From: Lysinibacillus fusiformis
GTDB taxonomy: Bacteria > Bacillota > Bacilli > Bacillales_A > Planococcaceae
Direction: 5' to 3'
DNA length: 64,000 nt
Assembly: GCF_016925635.1 (NCBI RefSeq)
Contig: NZ_CP070490.1
Coordinates: forward strand, 3,354,001-3,418,000
Each line of letters opens with the position of its first letter. Position 1 is the first letter of the stretch. The notes beneath the pieces were generated by a model. That model was not told the DNA's origin. It searched no databases and was given only the letters and a program-made list of their open reading frames with translations. Below are positions 18,322 to 27,575 of the stretch, piece after piece. Position numbers and translations under genes: made by a program.

Positions 18322-18996
18322 ATGATCATTTTATTATCTGCTGCCATTGCTCCCGGTCTAGCGCTTTTTAGTTATTTCTATTTGCGCAATCAGATGGCTA
18401 CGGAGCCAAGAAGAACTTTACTACAAACGTTTTTATACGGCGCATTTTTAACGTTCCCTATCATGTTTTTACAGTATGTATTAACAGAGGAAGGGGTTTT
18501 TCGATATCTTTATCTTCAAGACGTACTTTTTTCTAGTGTCATTGAAGAGTTTTTTAAATGGTTTGTACTATTAATTGCCATCTACAATCATATAGAATTT
18601 GATGACCCTTACGATGGTATATTGTATGGTGCCAGCATTTCACTTGGCTTTGCAACGATTGAAAATGTTCTTTATTTACTGTCATTTGGCTTGGACACTG
18701 CCTTCATGCGAGCCTTATTACCAGTATCAAGTCATGCTTTATTCGGGGTCGTAATGGGCTATTATTATGGACGTGCTAAGTTTTCAAAACTTGTTAAGAC
18801 AAAAGAAATGATTGCTATGGCGCTTTGTGCACCAGTCGTACTTCACATTCTATACAATACAATATTATCATTCAAAGGTCACTGGGTTTATTTAATGATT
18901 CCTTTTATGTTGTTTTTATGGTGGTTTGGCTTGCGCAAAGTAAAGCTTGCTCATTATCATCTGGTGCAACATCTGCATATGCAAAAGAAAATATAA
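18322..18996 (+). CDS. prsW: Intramembrane protease PrsW
   Basis: A 224-residue polytopic membrane protease (B. subtilis PrsW has 218). The diagnostic glutamate motif VIEEFFKWFV (EExxK) and the later conserved His in LPVSSHALFGVVMGYYYGRA are both present. In B. subtilis PrsW makes the first cut in anti-sigma factor RsiW, freeing sigma-W after envelope stress. This fits the sigma-W-like promoter upstream of yuaF-floT in this window. The ATG at 18322 follows AAAGGAGCC. A TATAAT -10 box lies at about 18281. Confidence 0.9.
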   Translation: MIILLSAAIAPGLALFSYFYLRNQMATEPRRTLLQTFLYGAFLTFPIMFLQYVLTEEGVFRYLYLQDVLFSSVIEEFFKWFVLLIAIYNHIEFDDPYDGILYGASISLGFATIENVLYLLSFGLDTAFMRALLPVSSHALFGVVMGYYYGRAKFSKLVKTKEMIAMALCAPVVLHILYNTILSFKGHWVYLMIPFMLFLWWFGLRKVKLAHYHLVQHLHMQKKI

Positions 18997-19040
18997 AGCG
19001 TAGAAATCGTCAAAGATTTCTACGCTTTATTTCTTTTTTA
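18995..19040 (+). terminator. Intrinsic terminator after prsW
   Basis: Fourteen-base-pair perfect stem AAAGCGTAGAAATC / GATTTCTACGCTTT, 6-nt loop, T-rich tail. Confidence 0.85.
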
Positions 19041-19093
19041 TCATGTATAAATTACTTCTTTTGTTTCAAGCTATAAAAAAAGGAGTGATAAAA

Positions 19094-19909
19094 GTGCGTT
19101 TAGTAAGCATACTTTTTGCTTTGATATTAGGAATTAGTATAATTGCGATTCCTCAAAACGATGCGAATGCATTTAGCGATCAGCAAATTACTCGTGGTGC
19201 CTATGGAGATGATGTCGTTGAATTGCAGGCAAGGCTACAATACTTAGGTTTTTATAAGAGTAAAATTGATGGCAAATTTGGCTATAACACATACTGGGCT
19301 TTACGTAATTTCCAAGAGAATTATGGATTACCAGTAGATGGCATTGCTGGCACGAAGACAAAAAAAGCGTTAGCGGGCTATTCGGATTATGATGAAAAAT
19401 GGGTGAAGGCACAATTAAATGCAGGGAATCAATTTACTTATTATGGTGGTAAGCCACTTGATCAGCAAGTGAAAAAAAATACGAGTGGTGGAAGTGGCAA
19501 CAGCAGTGGAAGTACCAATAATAATGGCACAGAGACACAAGTTCCTCCCAAATATACAGAACGTGATTTACAGCTAATCGCGAATGCGGTATATGGAGAG
19601 GCTAGGGGAGAACCTTATGAAGGGCAAGTAGCAGTTGCAGCGGTTATTTTGAATCGTTTGGAAAGCCCAGATTTCCCGAATACCATTTCAGGTATCATTT
19701 TCCAACCATTGGCATTTACGGCCGTTGCAGATGGTCAAATTTGGCTTGAGCCAAATGAGCGAGCAAAAGAAGCGGTTATTGATGCTATGAACGGCTGGGA
19801 CCCTTCTGAAAATGCATTGTATTATTTCAATCCAAAAACAGCAACGAGTAAATGGATTTGGTCACGTCCACAAATTAAACAAATTGGAGAGCATATTTTC
19901 TGTTCATAG
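19094..19909 (+). CDS. sleB: Spore cortex-lytic enzyme SleB
   Basis: A 271-residue secreted protein with a signal peptide (LVSILFALILGISIIAIP, cleavage after DANA). A peptidoglycan-binding domain covers residues about 35-95 (VVELQARLQYLGFYKSKIDG), followed by a Gly/Ser/Asn linker and the hydrolase_2 catalytic domain from about residue 160 (IANAVYGEARGEPYEGQVAVAAVILNR), with the catalytic Glu in GEARGEP. SleB is a lytic transglycosylase that degrades cortex muramic-delta-lactam peptidoglycan at germination. The GTG at 19094 follows AAAGGAGTGAT and gives a normal signal peptide; the upstream extension does not. It is co-transcribed with ypeB, its stabilising partner. Confidence 0.94.
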   Translation: MRLVSILFALILGISIIAIPQNDANAFSDQQITRGAYGDDVVELQARLQYLGFYKSKIDGKFGYNTYWALRNFQENYGLPVDGIAGTKTKKALAGYSDYDEKWVKAQLNAGNQFTYYGGKPLDQQVKKNTSGGSGNSSGSTNNNGTETQVPPKYTERDLQLIANAVYGEARGEPYEGQVAVAAVILNRLESPDFPNTISGIIFQPLAFTAVADGQIWLEPNERAKEAVIDAMNGWDPSENALYYFNPKTATSKWIWSRPQIKQIGEHIFCS

Positions 19910-19924
19910 AAAGGAGGAACATAG

Positions 19925-21208
19925 ATGAAAACTTGGCTCGTGGTCTTAACGATCGCCGTTATTGGGTTAGGGGCATACAGTATTGATTTACACGGAGATA
20001 AAGAAGATTTACAACGTACCGTGCTTGCACAGTATACAGATAAGTTAACTGATGCATCTGAGAAACTTTCCCATCTTCAGCGCTCAGTATCACAATCCCT
20101 GTTGTTTCAAGACGAGCAGGCGATTCACAATGAGCTAGATTCGGTTTGGCGTTTAAGCTCAGAAGTTCGTTCTTCTATTGCGAATATTCCAATTGGACAA
20201 GAACTTTCGAGTGAATGGATGAACTATCTAGGGCGTCTTGGCGATGAAGCAAAAAGGACAGCAAAAACAGGTGATTATGAGGCTTGGCGTGAGAAAATGC
20301 CTAAGGTTTCAACGAATTTACAATCTCTTTCGGATGAATGGACAGCAGCAACCGTCGATTTTTATAAGCATGATGGAAAAATGGATGTTTGGCTACAGCA
20401 GGTAGATAATAAAAATCCAAATACCCAATTTGATACTGTAAAAGATACGCTAAAAGGCTACGGCGAAAAAGATTTCCCGTTAACTTTATCGGAATCTGAT
20501 TGGCAGAAAAAAATTGAGTTAAAGGCATTACAGGATGCTGTTATTACCGAAAAAGAAGCATTAGAAAAAGTGAAATACTTATTCCCAATCATTAAAGATG
20601 CAACATTTACAGTCACAAAAAGTAGCGATACAGCACCATATCCTTTCTACCATATCCAATTCCATCAAGGAATACGACTAGGCTATGTTGATTTAACAGA
20701 AAAGGGTGGACATTTATTATCCTATTTAGTAGAACGTCCTGTTGATGAAGCGAAATTATCACAAGAGGAAGTCATGAAAAAAGCTCAGGAATATGTAAAG
20801 AAATTAGGCATGAAAGATGTAGCCTATGTGGAATCTCGTGAAAATCATCAAGCTTGGCATGTGACATTTGCTCGAGTCCATCCTGGAGATAATGCGTTAA
20901 TCTACGCTGATGGTGTTCAATTGAAAGTAGCGAAAGACACAGGCGAGCTGTTAGGTGCGAATGCAATGGAGTATATTCAAGAAGAGAATATTAAGAAGCA
21001 AACAGCTAAGCCCATTGATTGGAAAACATTCTTCCAGGACGATATTCAAGTACAAGAGGTAAAAAATATTTACACAGATAATGGGCAATTTGAGCAACGT
21101 CTTTGCTATGAGGTTATTGCATTGCGTGATGGTAATACACAGGAGACATTTAGAATAGTCATTGATGCGGAAAACCATAATGTATTAAAAGTGGAATATC
21201 TAACTTAA
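19925..21208 (+). CDS. ypeB: Germination protein YpeB
   Basis: A 427-residue protein with an N-terminal signal-anchor (TWLVVLTIAVIGLGAYS). The N-terminal half is helical and the C-terminal half contains PepSY-type domains (KEALEKVKYLFPIIKDATF and QEEVMKKAQEYVKKLG). YpeB and SleB are mutually required for correct incorporation and stability in the spore. The start follows GAAAGGAGGAA. It lies 15 bp after sleB, the standard arrangement. Confidence 0.94.
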   Translation: MKTWLVVLTIAVIGLGAYSIDLHGDKEDLQRTVLAQYTDKLTDASEKLSHLQRSVSQSLLFQDEQAIHNELDSVWRLSSEVRSSIANIPIGQELSSEWMNYLGRLGDEAKRTAKTGDYEAWREKMPKVSTNLQSLSDEWTAATVDFYKHDGKMDVWLQQVDNKNPNTQFDTVKDTLKGYGEKDFPLTLSESDWQKKIELKALQDAVITEKEALEKVKYLFPIIKDATFTVTKSSDTAPYPFYHIQFHQGIRLGYVDLTEKGGHLLSYLVERPVDEAKLSQEEVMKKAQEYVKKLGMKDVAYVESRENHQAWHVTFARVHPGDNALIYADGVQLKVAKDTGELLGANAMEYIQEENIKKQTAKPIDWKTFFQDDIQVQEVKNIYTDNGQFEQRLCYEVIALRDGNTQETFRIVIDAENHNVLKVEYLT

Positions 21209-21296
21209 CTTAACATGAAAATACTACCAATTGATATAGCCAAAATAAACTTCTCGTGAGATAATTAAACTATATTTTTCGCACGGGGAGATGCTC

Positions 21297-21956
21297 ATGG
21301 AAATAAAAATTGGTACACATTTACAACTTGAACCAACTTATACAGAGCGCTTGGAGAAATTCCGCTGTAAAGTTGTAGAGCAGAAAGATAATATTCTATA
21401 TATTGATTATCCGGTTAATATGGCAACAAAGAAAACGGCATTTTTAATAGATGGCTCAGAATTTAGAGCAACCTTCCGTACTGAGGATAAACAATCCTTT
21501 GCTTTTAATACAGAGGTAGTTGGCCGTAAAGCAGGTAATATACCAATGATTATGTTGCATTGTCCAACACCAGAAGAGTTTATAAAAATTCAGCGACGAG
21601 AATACGTTCGTGTGGAAACACCTGTAGATGTTGCTATTCAGTTGAAAGACTATAAATATCAGCTCGTGACTGTGGATATTAGTGCAGGAGGCTTAGCAGT
21701 CATGTTGAAAGGTCAAGTAGCTTTCAATGAGGGTGATGAAGTAAAATTAACCATCGTATTGCCTTTTGCCAACGGAGAAGTCAAATATGTCATTACGGAT
21801 GCGTTGATCGTGCGTATTTTTGAAAAAGACGATAAACGCATTGCGACAATCCGGCTAACGGATACAGATGACGTCGATCAACAGCATATTGTACGTTTTT
21901 GCTTTGAACGCCAATTAGTCAATCGTCGTAAAGAAATGAATCCTTTTAATGATTAA
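21297..21956 (+). CDS. ypfA: PilZ-domain flagellar brake protein YpfA
   Basis: A 219-residue protein with an N-terminal YcgR-like domain and a C-terminal PilZ domain. The c-di-GMP-binding motifs are intact: RREYVR (RxxxR) at about residue 102 and DISAGGLAV (D/NxSxxG) about 30 residues later. In B. subtilis YpfA (DgrA/MotI) binds c-di-GMP and acts on the flagellar stator MotA. GGGGAG lies six bases before the ATG at 21297; an ATG two codons earlier is too close. It sits alone between ypeB and cmk. Confidence 0.9.
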   Translation: MEIKIGTHLQLEPTYTERLEKFRCKVVEQKDNILYIDYPVNMATKKTAFLIDGSEFRATFRTEDKQSFAFNTEVVGRKAGNIPMIMLHCPTPEEFIKIQRREYVRVETPVDVAIQLKDYKYQLVTVDISAGGLAVMLKGQVAFNEGDEVKLTIVLPFANGEVKYVITDALIVRIFEKDDKRIATIRLTDTDDVDQQHIVRFCFERQLVNRRKEMNPFND

Positions 21957-21979
21957 TGTTCATCATGAATATTTTGTTG

Positions 21980-22007
21980 AAGCCCTCTCCTGGTAGAGGG
22001 CTTTTTT
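21980..22007 (+). terminator. Intrinsic terminator after ypfA
   Basis: Stem AAGCCCTCT / AGAGGGCTT, 6-nt loop and six T residues. Confidence 0.9.
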
Positions 22008-22053
22008 GGGGTTATATGATACAATATGAGGTGACAGAAAGTGGGGAAGAATT

Positions 22054-22728
22054 ATGAAGAAAAACATTCAAATTGCGATAGACGGGCCTGCTGGTGCCGG
22101 CAAAAGCACGATCGCTAAAATTGTTGCTGAAGCACTTGGATTTACTTACATTGACACAGGCGCAATGTATCGAGCAGTTACGTATAAAGCGATGCAACAA
22201 AACATACATTTAGATGATGAAGCAAAATTGGCAGAGATGCTAGAAGTAAGCACTATAGAATTAAAACCATCCCCACAGGGACAGCTTGTCTTTTTAGATG
22301 GTCACAATGTATCAGCGGAGATACGCTCCAATGAGGTCACTTCATCAGTCTCTCAAGTAGCTGCCCATGCAAAAGTTCGTGAGCTATTAGTTGCCCAACA
22401 GCAAAAGCTTGCAGCTAACGGTGGGGTTGTCATGGATGGTCGTGATATTGCTACACATGTCTTAAAGCATGCAGAGTTAAAGATTTTTATGTCTGCAACA
22501 GTAGAGGAACGTGCTAGACGACGCTTGATTGATAATCAAAAAAGAGGAATTGACTCCTCTCTTGAAAAACTTCAGGAAGAAATTGCGCTACGTGATAAAA
22601 AGGATAGTGAGCGTGAAGCATCGCCACTTATTCAAGCTGAAGATGCTCTATTTTTAGATACAACAGCATTGTCCATTGATGATGCAGCACAAGCTATTTT
22701 AAAATTAGCAGAAGAAAAAATGCTATAA
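22054..22728 (+). CDS. cmk: Cytidylate kinase Cmk
   Basis: A 224-residue CMP/dCMP kinase, the family's normal length. The P-loop IDGPAGAGKSTIAK is near the N terminus, followed by YIDTGAMYRAVT and the MDGRDIATHVL nucleotide-binding segment, and the lid region RRRLIDNQKRG. It phosphorylates CMP and dCMP with ATP in pyrimidine salvage. The gene precedes ypfD, as in other Bacilli. Confidence 0.96.
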   Translation: MKKNIQIAIDGPAGAGKSTIAKIVAEALGFTYIDTGAMYRAVTYKAMQQNIHLDDEAKLAEMLEVSTIELKPSPQGQLVFLDGHNVSAEIRSNEVTSSVSQVAAHAKVRELLVAQQQKLAANGGVVMDGRDIATHVLKHAELKIFMSATVEERARRRLIDNQKRGIDSSLEKLQEEIALRDKKDSEREASPLIQAEDALFLDTTALSIDDAAQAILKLAEEKML

Positions 22729-22771
22729 ATCCTAAAATTTCAGACATTTTTTGAATTTAAAGGATTTATTT

Positions 22772-22800
22772 TTGTCTTTGTCTTCAATATCGAATAAAAT
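22772..22800 (+). promoter_or_regulatory. Sigma-A promoter of ypfD
   Basis: TTGTCT (22772-22777), a 17-bp spacer and TAAAAT (22795-22800), 30 bp before the ypfD start. Confidence 0.65.
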
Positions 22801-22830
22801 AGTAAGGGAAGATGCGAAGGAGGGTTACAT

Positions 22831-23967
22831 ATGTCTGAAGAAATGAACTATGCAGAACAAACGTTTAACGAAGGTGATATCGTCAAAGGCATTGCCGCGC
22901 AAGTTGATGAAAAGGCAGTATCTGTATCAATTCCAGGGGCTCCATTTGATGGTATTGTTCCGATTAGTGAATTATCTAGCTTACACATTGAGAAAGCGTC
23001 TGATGTTATCTCTGTAGGAGATGAATTAGAGTTGATGATCACAAAGGTAGAAGAAGAAAACTTTGTTCTATCAAAACGTAAAGTGGATGCTTTAAAAGCA
23101 TGGGATACACTGGAACAGCAATTTGCCGCTGCAGAAATTTTCGAAGCGGAAGTAAAAGATATTGTTAAAGGTGGTCTTGTCGTAGATTTAGGTGTACGTG
23201 GCTTTGTACCAGCATCGCTTGTAGAGGACTACTTTGTCGATGATTTTGAAGGCTATAAAGGGAAATCATTAAGCTTTAAAATTGTTGAGCTTGATAAGGA
23301 CAAAAATCGCCTGATTTTATCTCATCGAGCAGTGGTAGAAGCAGAAAAAGCTTCACAAAAGAAAAATGTTATTAATCAAATTAAAGCTGGCGAAGTATTG
23401 GATGGTAAAGTACAGCGTCTAGCATCATTTGGTGCATTCATCGACCTTGGCGGTATTGATGGCCTTGTACACATCTCACAAGTATCGCATGAGCATGTGA
23501 GTGATGTGAGTGAGGTTTTAGCTGAAGGACAAGATGTAAAAGTAAAAGTTCTGTCAGTGGACCCAGAAAATGAACGTATTTCTTTATCGATCAAAGAAAC
23601 TATTCCTGGACCATGGTCAAGTATTGAAGACCGTGCAGCCAAAGGCACTATTTTAGACGGTAGAGTGAAGCGTCTTACTTCATTCGGTGCATTTGTGGAA
23701 GTATTCCCAGGTGTTGAAGGTTTAGTGCATATATCGCAAATCGCGCATAAGCACATTAACACGCCACATGAAGCATTAAAAGAGGGACAAGAGGTACAGG
23801 TGAAGGTACTTGATGTCAATGCTGACGAAGGCCGTCTAGCCCTAAGTATTAAAGAATTACTAGAAAATCCAGAAGCAGAAGAAGTAATCGATTATGAATT
23901 ACCTGAAGAGAACACAGGCTTCTCATTCGGTGATGTCATTGGCGATAAACTGAAAAACTTTAAATAA
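22831..23967 (+). CDS. ypfD: 30S ribosomal protein S1 homologue YpfD
   Basis: A 378-residue protein with four S1 RNA-binding repeats, starting at about residues 12, 97, 184 and 270; the last two share the near-identical FGAFxxL/VxPGxxGLVHISQ pattern (RLASFGAFIDLGGIDGLVHI and RLTSFGAFVEVFPGVEGLVH). Gram-negative S1 has six repeats, so this is the short Firmicute form, thought to bind RNA but not essential for initiation. The start has GAAGGAGGG upstream. Its transcript ends at a good terminator right before the 21-bp repeat array. Confidence 0.93.
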   Translation: MSEEMNYAEQTFNEGDIVKGIAAQVDEKAVSVSIPGAPFDGIVPISELSSLHIEKASDVISVGDELELMITKVEEENFVLSKRKVDALKAWDTLEQQFAAAEIFEAEVKDIVKGGLVVDLGVRGFVPASLVEDYFVDDFEGYKGKSLSFKIVELDKDKNRLILSHRAVVEAEKASQKKNVINQIKAGEVLDGKVQRLASFGAFIDLGGIDGLVHISQVSHEHVSDVSEVLAEGQDVKVKVLSVDPENERISLSIKETIPGPWSSIEDRAAKGTILDGRVKRLTSFGAFVEVFPGVEGLVHISQIAHKHINTPHEALKEGQEVQVKVLDVNADEGRLALSIKELLENPEAEEVIDYELPEENTGFSFGDVIGDKLKNFK

Positions 23968-23974
23968 TGTATAA

Positions 23975-24008
23975 AGCGAGGATGCATGAATGTATCCTCG
24001 CTGTTTTT
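23975..24008 (+). terminator. Intrinsic terminator after ypfD
   Basis: Stem AGCGAGGAT / ATCCTCGCT around a 10-nt loop, then GTTTTT. The GGATAG repeat array begins 15 bp later. Confidence 0.85.
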
Positions 24009-24022
24009 ATGGTTGAAATGGT

Positions 24023-24948
24023 GGATAGAAGGTTTGAAAGGGAGAGAACCTTTAAAGTGTTGGATAGGATTCTAAAAGTGAAGGATAGCAGGTAAGAAGC
24101 GGATAGAAGCTTTGAATCGGAGGATACAACTCTAAAAGTAGGGGATAGAACCTTTAAAGTGTTGGATAGAATTTTAAAAGTGAAGGATAGCAATAAAGAA
24201 GCGGATAAAAACTTTGAATTGAAGGATACAACTCTAAAAGTAGAGGATAGAACCTTAAAAGTGGTGGATAGAATTCTAAAAGTGAAGGATAGCAATAAAG
24301 AAGTGGATAGAAGCTTTGAATCGGAGGATACAACTCTAAAAGTAGCGGATAGAACCTTAAAAGTGTTGGATAGGATTCTAAAAGTGAAGGATAGCAATAA
24401 AGAAGTGGATAAAAACTTTGAATCGGAGGATACAACTCTAAAAGTAGAGGATAGAACCTTAAAAGTGTTGGATAGGATTCTAAAAGTGAAGGATAGCAAT
24501 AAAGAAGTGGATAGAAGCTTTGAATTGAAGGATACAACTCTAAAAGTGGCGGATAGAACCTTTAAAGTGTTGGATAGGATTCTAAAAGTGAAGGATAGCA
24601 GGTAAGAAGCGGATAGAAGCTTTGAATCGGAGGATACAACTCTAAAAGTAACGGATAGAACCTTTGAATCGGAGGATACAACTCTAAAAGTAGGGGATAG
24701 AACCTTTAAAGTGTTGGATAGGATTCTAAAAGTGAAGGATAGCAATAAAGAAGTGGATAGAAGCTTTGAATTGAAGGATACAACTCTAAAAGTAGGGGAT
24801 AGAACCTTTAAAGTAGCGGATAGAATTCTAAAAGTGAAGGATACAAATTAAAGTAAAAGATAGAACGCTTAAATTGAAGAATAAAAACTCTAAAAATAGC
24901 GGATAAAACCTTCGAAACACCTAATAGAACTCTCAAAAAAAGGGATAA
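24023..24948. repeat. Tandem 21-bp GGATAG-N6-AAAAGTG-N2 array with 102-bp super-units
   Basis: About 45 consecutive units begin with GGATAG or GGATAC. Five unit types alternate: one ending TAAAGTG-TT, one AAAAGTG-AA, an 18-bp unit (GGATAG-CAATAAAGAAGT), one TTTGAATCGGA-type, and one starting GGATAC and carrying AAAAGTA. Sample starts are 24083, 24101, 24122, 24143, 24164, 24185 and 24203, giving steps of 18, 21, 21, 21, 21 and 18 (super-unit 102 bp). Units are near-identical in the middle and decay in sequence, though not much in spacing, after about 24840. Because all periods are multiples of three, frames stay open on both strands; I do not call these genes as none has a credible start. Confidence 0.95.
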
Positions 24949-25056
24949 CACCTTTAATAGCCATACATAGCGTTCTACATTATGGATATGATATGATATA
25001 ATGGCATTTTTCGTGTATAATAGCGAAAGACAAGAAGTTGGAAGGATGAAGTACAG

Positions 25057-26367
25057 ATGACGAAACCAGTAGTAGCCATCGTAGGTCGTCCGAACGTAGG
25101 TAAGTCGACGATTTTTAATCGTATCGTTGGAGAACGTGTTTCAATTGTGGAGGATATCCCAGGCGTAACACGTGATCGTATTTATAGTTCGGCAGAGTGG
25201 TTGACACATGATTTTAATATTATTGATACAGGTGGGATTGAAATTGGAGACGAGCCGTTTTTAGAGCAAATTCGTCAACAAGCTGAAATTGCCATTGAAG
25301 AAGCAGACGTTATTATTTTTATGACAAATGGTCGTGAAGGGGTAACGGCAGCAGATGAGCAAGTTGCTAAAATTTTATACAAAACAAAAAAACCAGTCGT
25401 ATTAGCAGTCAATAAAATCGATAATCCCGATATGCGTGAAATGATTTATGACTTTTATGCGCTTGGCTTCGGTGAGCCTTGGCCAATCTCAGGTTCTCAC
25501 GGCTTAGGTTTAGGAGATTTATTAGACGAATGTGCGAAACATTTCCCGAAAGAAGATGAAGAGCAATATGGTGATGATGTCATTAAATTCTCTTTAATTG
25601 GTCGTCCGAATGTTGGGAAATCCTCTTTAGTGAATGCTTTCTTAGGGCAGGATCGTGTTATTGTAAGTAATATTGCTGGGACAACACGTGATGCGATTGA
25701 TACGCCTTATGCATATGATGGACAGGAATATGTCATTATTGATACGGCGGGTATGCGTAAAAAAGGAAAAATCTATGAAACAACGGAGAAATATTCTGTG
25801 TTACGTGCGCTACGTGCCATCGAACGCTCAGACGTTGTTTTAGTAGTACTGAATGCAGAAGAGGGCATTCAGGAGCAAGATAAAAAAATTGCTGGCTATG
25901 CGCATGAAGCTGGGAAAGCTGTGATCATCGTTGTGAATAAATGGGATGCCATTGAAAAAGATGAAAAAACAATGAATGTCTTTACGCAGCAAATTCGTGA
26001 GCATTTCCTATTTTTAGATTATGCACCGATTATTTTTGTGTCGGCGAATACAAAACAGCGTGTTCATCAAATTTTACCGATTATCCAACGTGTAAGCGAG
26101 AATCATGCGATGCGTATTCAGTCTTCTATTTTAAATGAAGTGATTGAGGACTCAGTGGCTCGTAATCCTGCGCCGACAGATAAAGGTCGTCGTTTACGTA
26201 TTTACTATGCTACCCAGGTAGCGATTAAGCCACCAACATTCGTTATTTTTGTGAATGAACCTGAGCTTATGCATTTCTCATACGAACGTTTCTTAGAAAA
26301 TCGAATTCGTGAAACCTTTGACTTTGAAGGGACGCCAATTCGTTTAATTACACGTGCGCGTGCTTAA
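25057..26367 (+). CDS. der: Ribosome biogenesis GTPase Der (EngA)
   Basis: A 436-residue tandem-GTPase of exactly the family length. Two G domains each carry [10 protein letters not shown] (residues about 9 and 182), DTGG / DTAG switch II motifs, and NKID / NKWD specificity motifs, followed by a C-terminal KH-like domain (residues about 350-436). Der is essential for 50S subunit maturation. In B. subtilis yphA and yphB lie between ypfD and der; here the repeat array occupies that space. The start is preceded by TTGGAAGGATGAA. Confidence 0.97.
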   Translation: MTKPVVAIVGRPNVGKSTIFNRIVGERVSIVEDIPGVTRDRIYSSAEWLTHDFNIIDTGGIEIGDEPFLEQIRQQAEIAIEEADVIIFMTNGREGVTAADEQVAKILYKTKKPVVLAVNKIDNPDMREMIYDFYALGFGEPWPISGSHGLGLGDLLDECAKHFPKEDEEQYGDDVIKFSLIGRPNVGKSSLVNAFLGQDRVIVSNIAGTTRDAIDTPYAYDGQEYVIIDTAGMRKKGKIYETTEKYSVLRALRAIERSDVVLVVLNAEEGIQEQDKKIAGYAHEAGKAVIIVVNKWDAIEKDEKTMNVFTQQIREHFLFLDYAPIIFVSANTKQRVHQILPIIQRVSENHAMRIQSSILNEVIEDSVARNPAPTDKGRRLRIYYATQVAIKPPTFVIFVNEPELMHFSYERFLENRIRETFDFEGTPIRLITRARA

Positions 26368-26390
26368 GGTAATAGCTATACACATACAAT

Positions 26391-26427
26391 ACGCCAACCC
26401 GACATATTTGTTGGGTGGCGTCTTTTT
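26391..26427 (+). terminator. Intrinsic terminator after der
   Basis: Imperfect GC-rich hairpin ACGCCAACCCGACA / TGTTGGGTGGCGT followed by CTTTTT. Confidence 0.75.
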
Positions 26428-26476
26428 ACAAGAAAAGAATTTATTATAGACAACCCAACAAAGGGAGGATTTTGTT

Positions 26477-27493
26477 ATGGAAAAAGTTTGTGTGTTAGGG
26501 GCAGGCTCATGGGGTACTGCACTGGCAATGGTACTAGCGGAAAATGGACATGATACGCTTGTATGGACACATAGAGCTGAGCAGGCAGAAGAAATCAATC
26601 AACTGCATACGAATAAAAAATATTTACCAGAAACCATTCTACCTGTAAATTTACATGCGACGAGTGATATGGCGAAGGTAGCTACTCATGCAGAGACCAT
26701 TGTTGTGGCTGTTCCCACAAAAGCAATTCGCGAAGTATGCGAGAAATTAACGGCTGAATTAACAAAAAAAGTGTTGTTTGTCCATGTATCGAAAGGAATT
26801 GAGCCTGATTCTTTAAAACGAATATCTGAAATTTTAGCAGAGAGCTTACCGGCTGAGTATGTGGAAGAAATCGTTGTTCTTTCTGGGCCAAGTCATGCAG
26901 AGGAAGTGGTGTTACATCATCCTACAACGGTTACTGCAGCTTGTGCCAACATCGATGCTGCTGAAAAGGTACAGGATTTATTTATGAATCAATTTTTCCG
27001 CGTCTACACAAATGAGGATATCATTGGTGTAGAAATAGGAGGAGCGTTGAAAAACGTCATCGCTTTAGCTGCGGGGATTACAGATGGCTTGAATTATGGC
27101 GATAATGCGAAAGCGGCACTTATTACGCGAGGTCTTGCTGAGATTTCACGTTTAGGCGTAAAAATGGGTGGGAATCCATTTACGTTCTCAGGGCTTACGG
27201 GTATGGGGGATTTAATTGTAACTTGTACAAGTGTCCACTCCCGAAACTGGCGTGCGGGAAATCTGTTAGGGCAAGGCATGAAGCTACAAGAAGTGCTGGA
27301 TCAAATGGGCATGGTTGTAGAGGGTGTACGTACTACAAAGGCAGCCTATCAGTTAGCAGAAAAATATAATGTGGCTATGCCGATTTCCACGGAACTTTAT
27401 AGTGTTCTATTTAATGATGTTGAACCGAAAGTGGCAGTCGATGCCTTAATGATGCGGATGAAAAAACGAGAAATAGATGATATGAAGCATTAA
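26477..27493 (+). CDS. gpsA: NAD(P)-dependent glycerol-3-phosphate dehydrogenase GpsA
   Basis: A 338-residue enzyme that reduces dihydroxyacetone phosphate to sn-glycerol 3-phosphate for phospholipid synthesis. The Rossmann motif VLGAGSWGTALA is at the N terminus, with conserved GPSHAEEV and the catalytic-domain signature LKNVIALAAGITDGLNYGDNAKAA. The start follows AAAGGGAGG. As in B. subtilis it follows der, though here with its own terminator in between. Confidence 0.97.
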   Translation: MEKVCVLGAGSWGTALAMVLAENGHDTLVWTHRAEQAEEINQLHTNKKYLPETILPVNLHATSDMAKVATHAETIVVAVPTKAIREVCEKLTAELTKKVLFVHVSKGIEPDSLKRISEILAESLPAEYVEEIVVLSGPSHAEEVVLHHPTTVTAACANIDAAEKVQDLFMNQFFRVYTNEDIIGVEIGGALKNVIALAAGITDGLNYGDNAKAALITRGLAEISRLGVKMGGNPFTFSGLTGMGDLIVTCTSVHSRNWRAGNLLGQGMKLQEVLDQMGMVVEGVRTTKAAYQLAEKYNVAMPISTELYSVLFNDVEPKVAVDALMMRMKKREIDDMKH

Positions 27494-27532
27494 TATTAAT
27501 TTTTTGATTAAACTTGTCATAAAACGGACATA

Positions 27533-27575
27533 AATAAGGTGTCTCAACGAATCTGTTGAGACGCCTTATTGTGTG
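27533..27575 (+). terminator. Intrinsic terminator after gpsA
   Basis: Stem AATAAGGTGTCTCAAC / GTTGAGACGCCTTATT with a 6-nt loop. A second hairpin (AGTTGTCC / GGACAACT) with a T-rich tail lies at about 27608-27655. Confidence 0.8.

Noticed and set aside
24159..24605. Plus-strand frame in the array as a gene
   Set aside because: Only a GTG within a repeat unit as start, no ribosome binding site, and stops are set by variant repeat units.
23960..24745. Long minus-strand frame (261 codons) across the repeat array and a second one inside it
   Set aside because: Openness follows from unit lengths being multiples of three; the start region lacks a ribosome binding site, and the translation is the reverse reading of the repeat.
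24023..24948. CRISPR array
   Set aside because: Units are contiguous without unique spacers of 30-40 bp, the repeats are too short, and no cas genes are in the window.
24023..24948. TRAP (MtrB) binding region
   Set aside because: TRAP needs G/UAG triplets 2-3 nt apart; here one TAG occurs per 21 nt.
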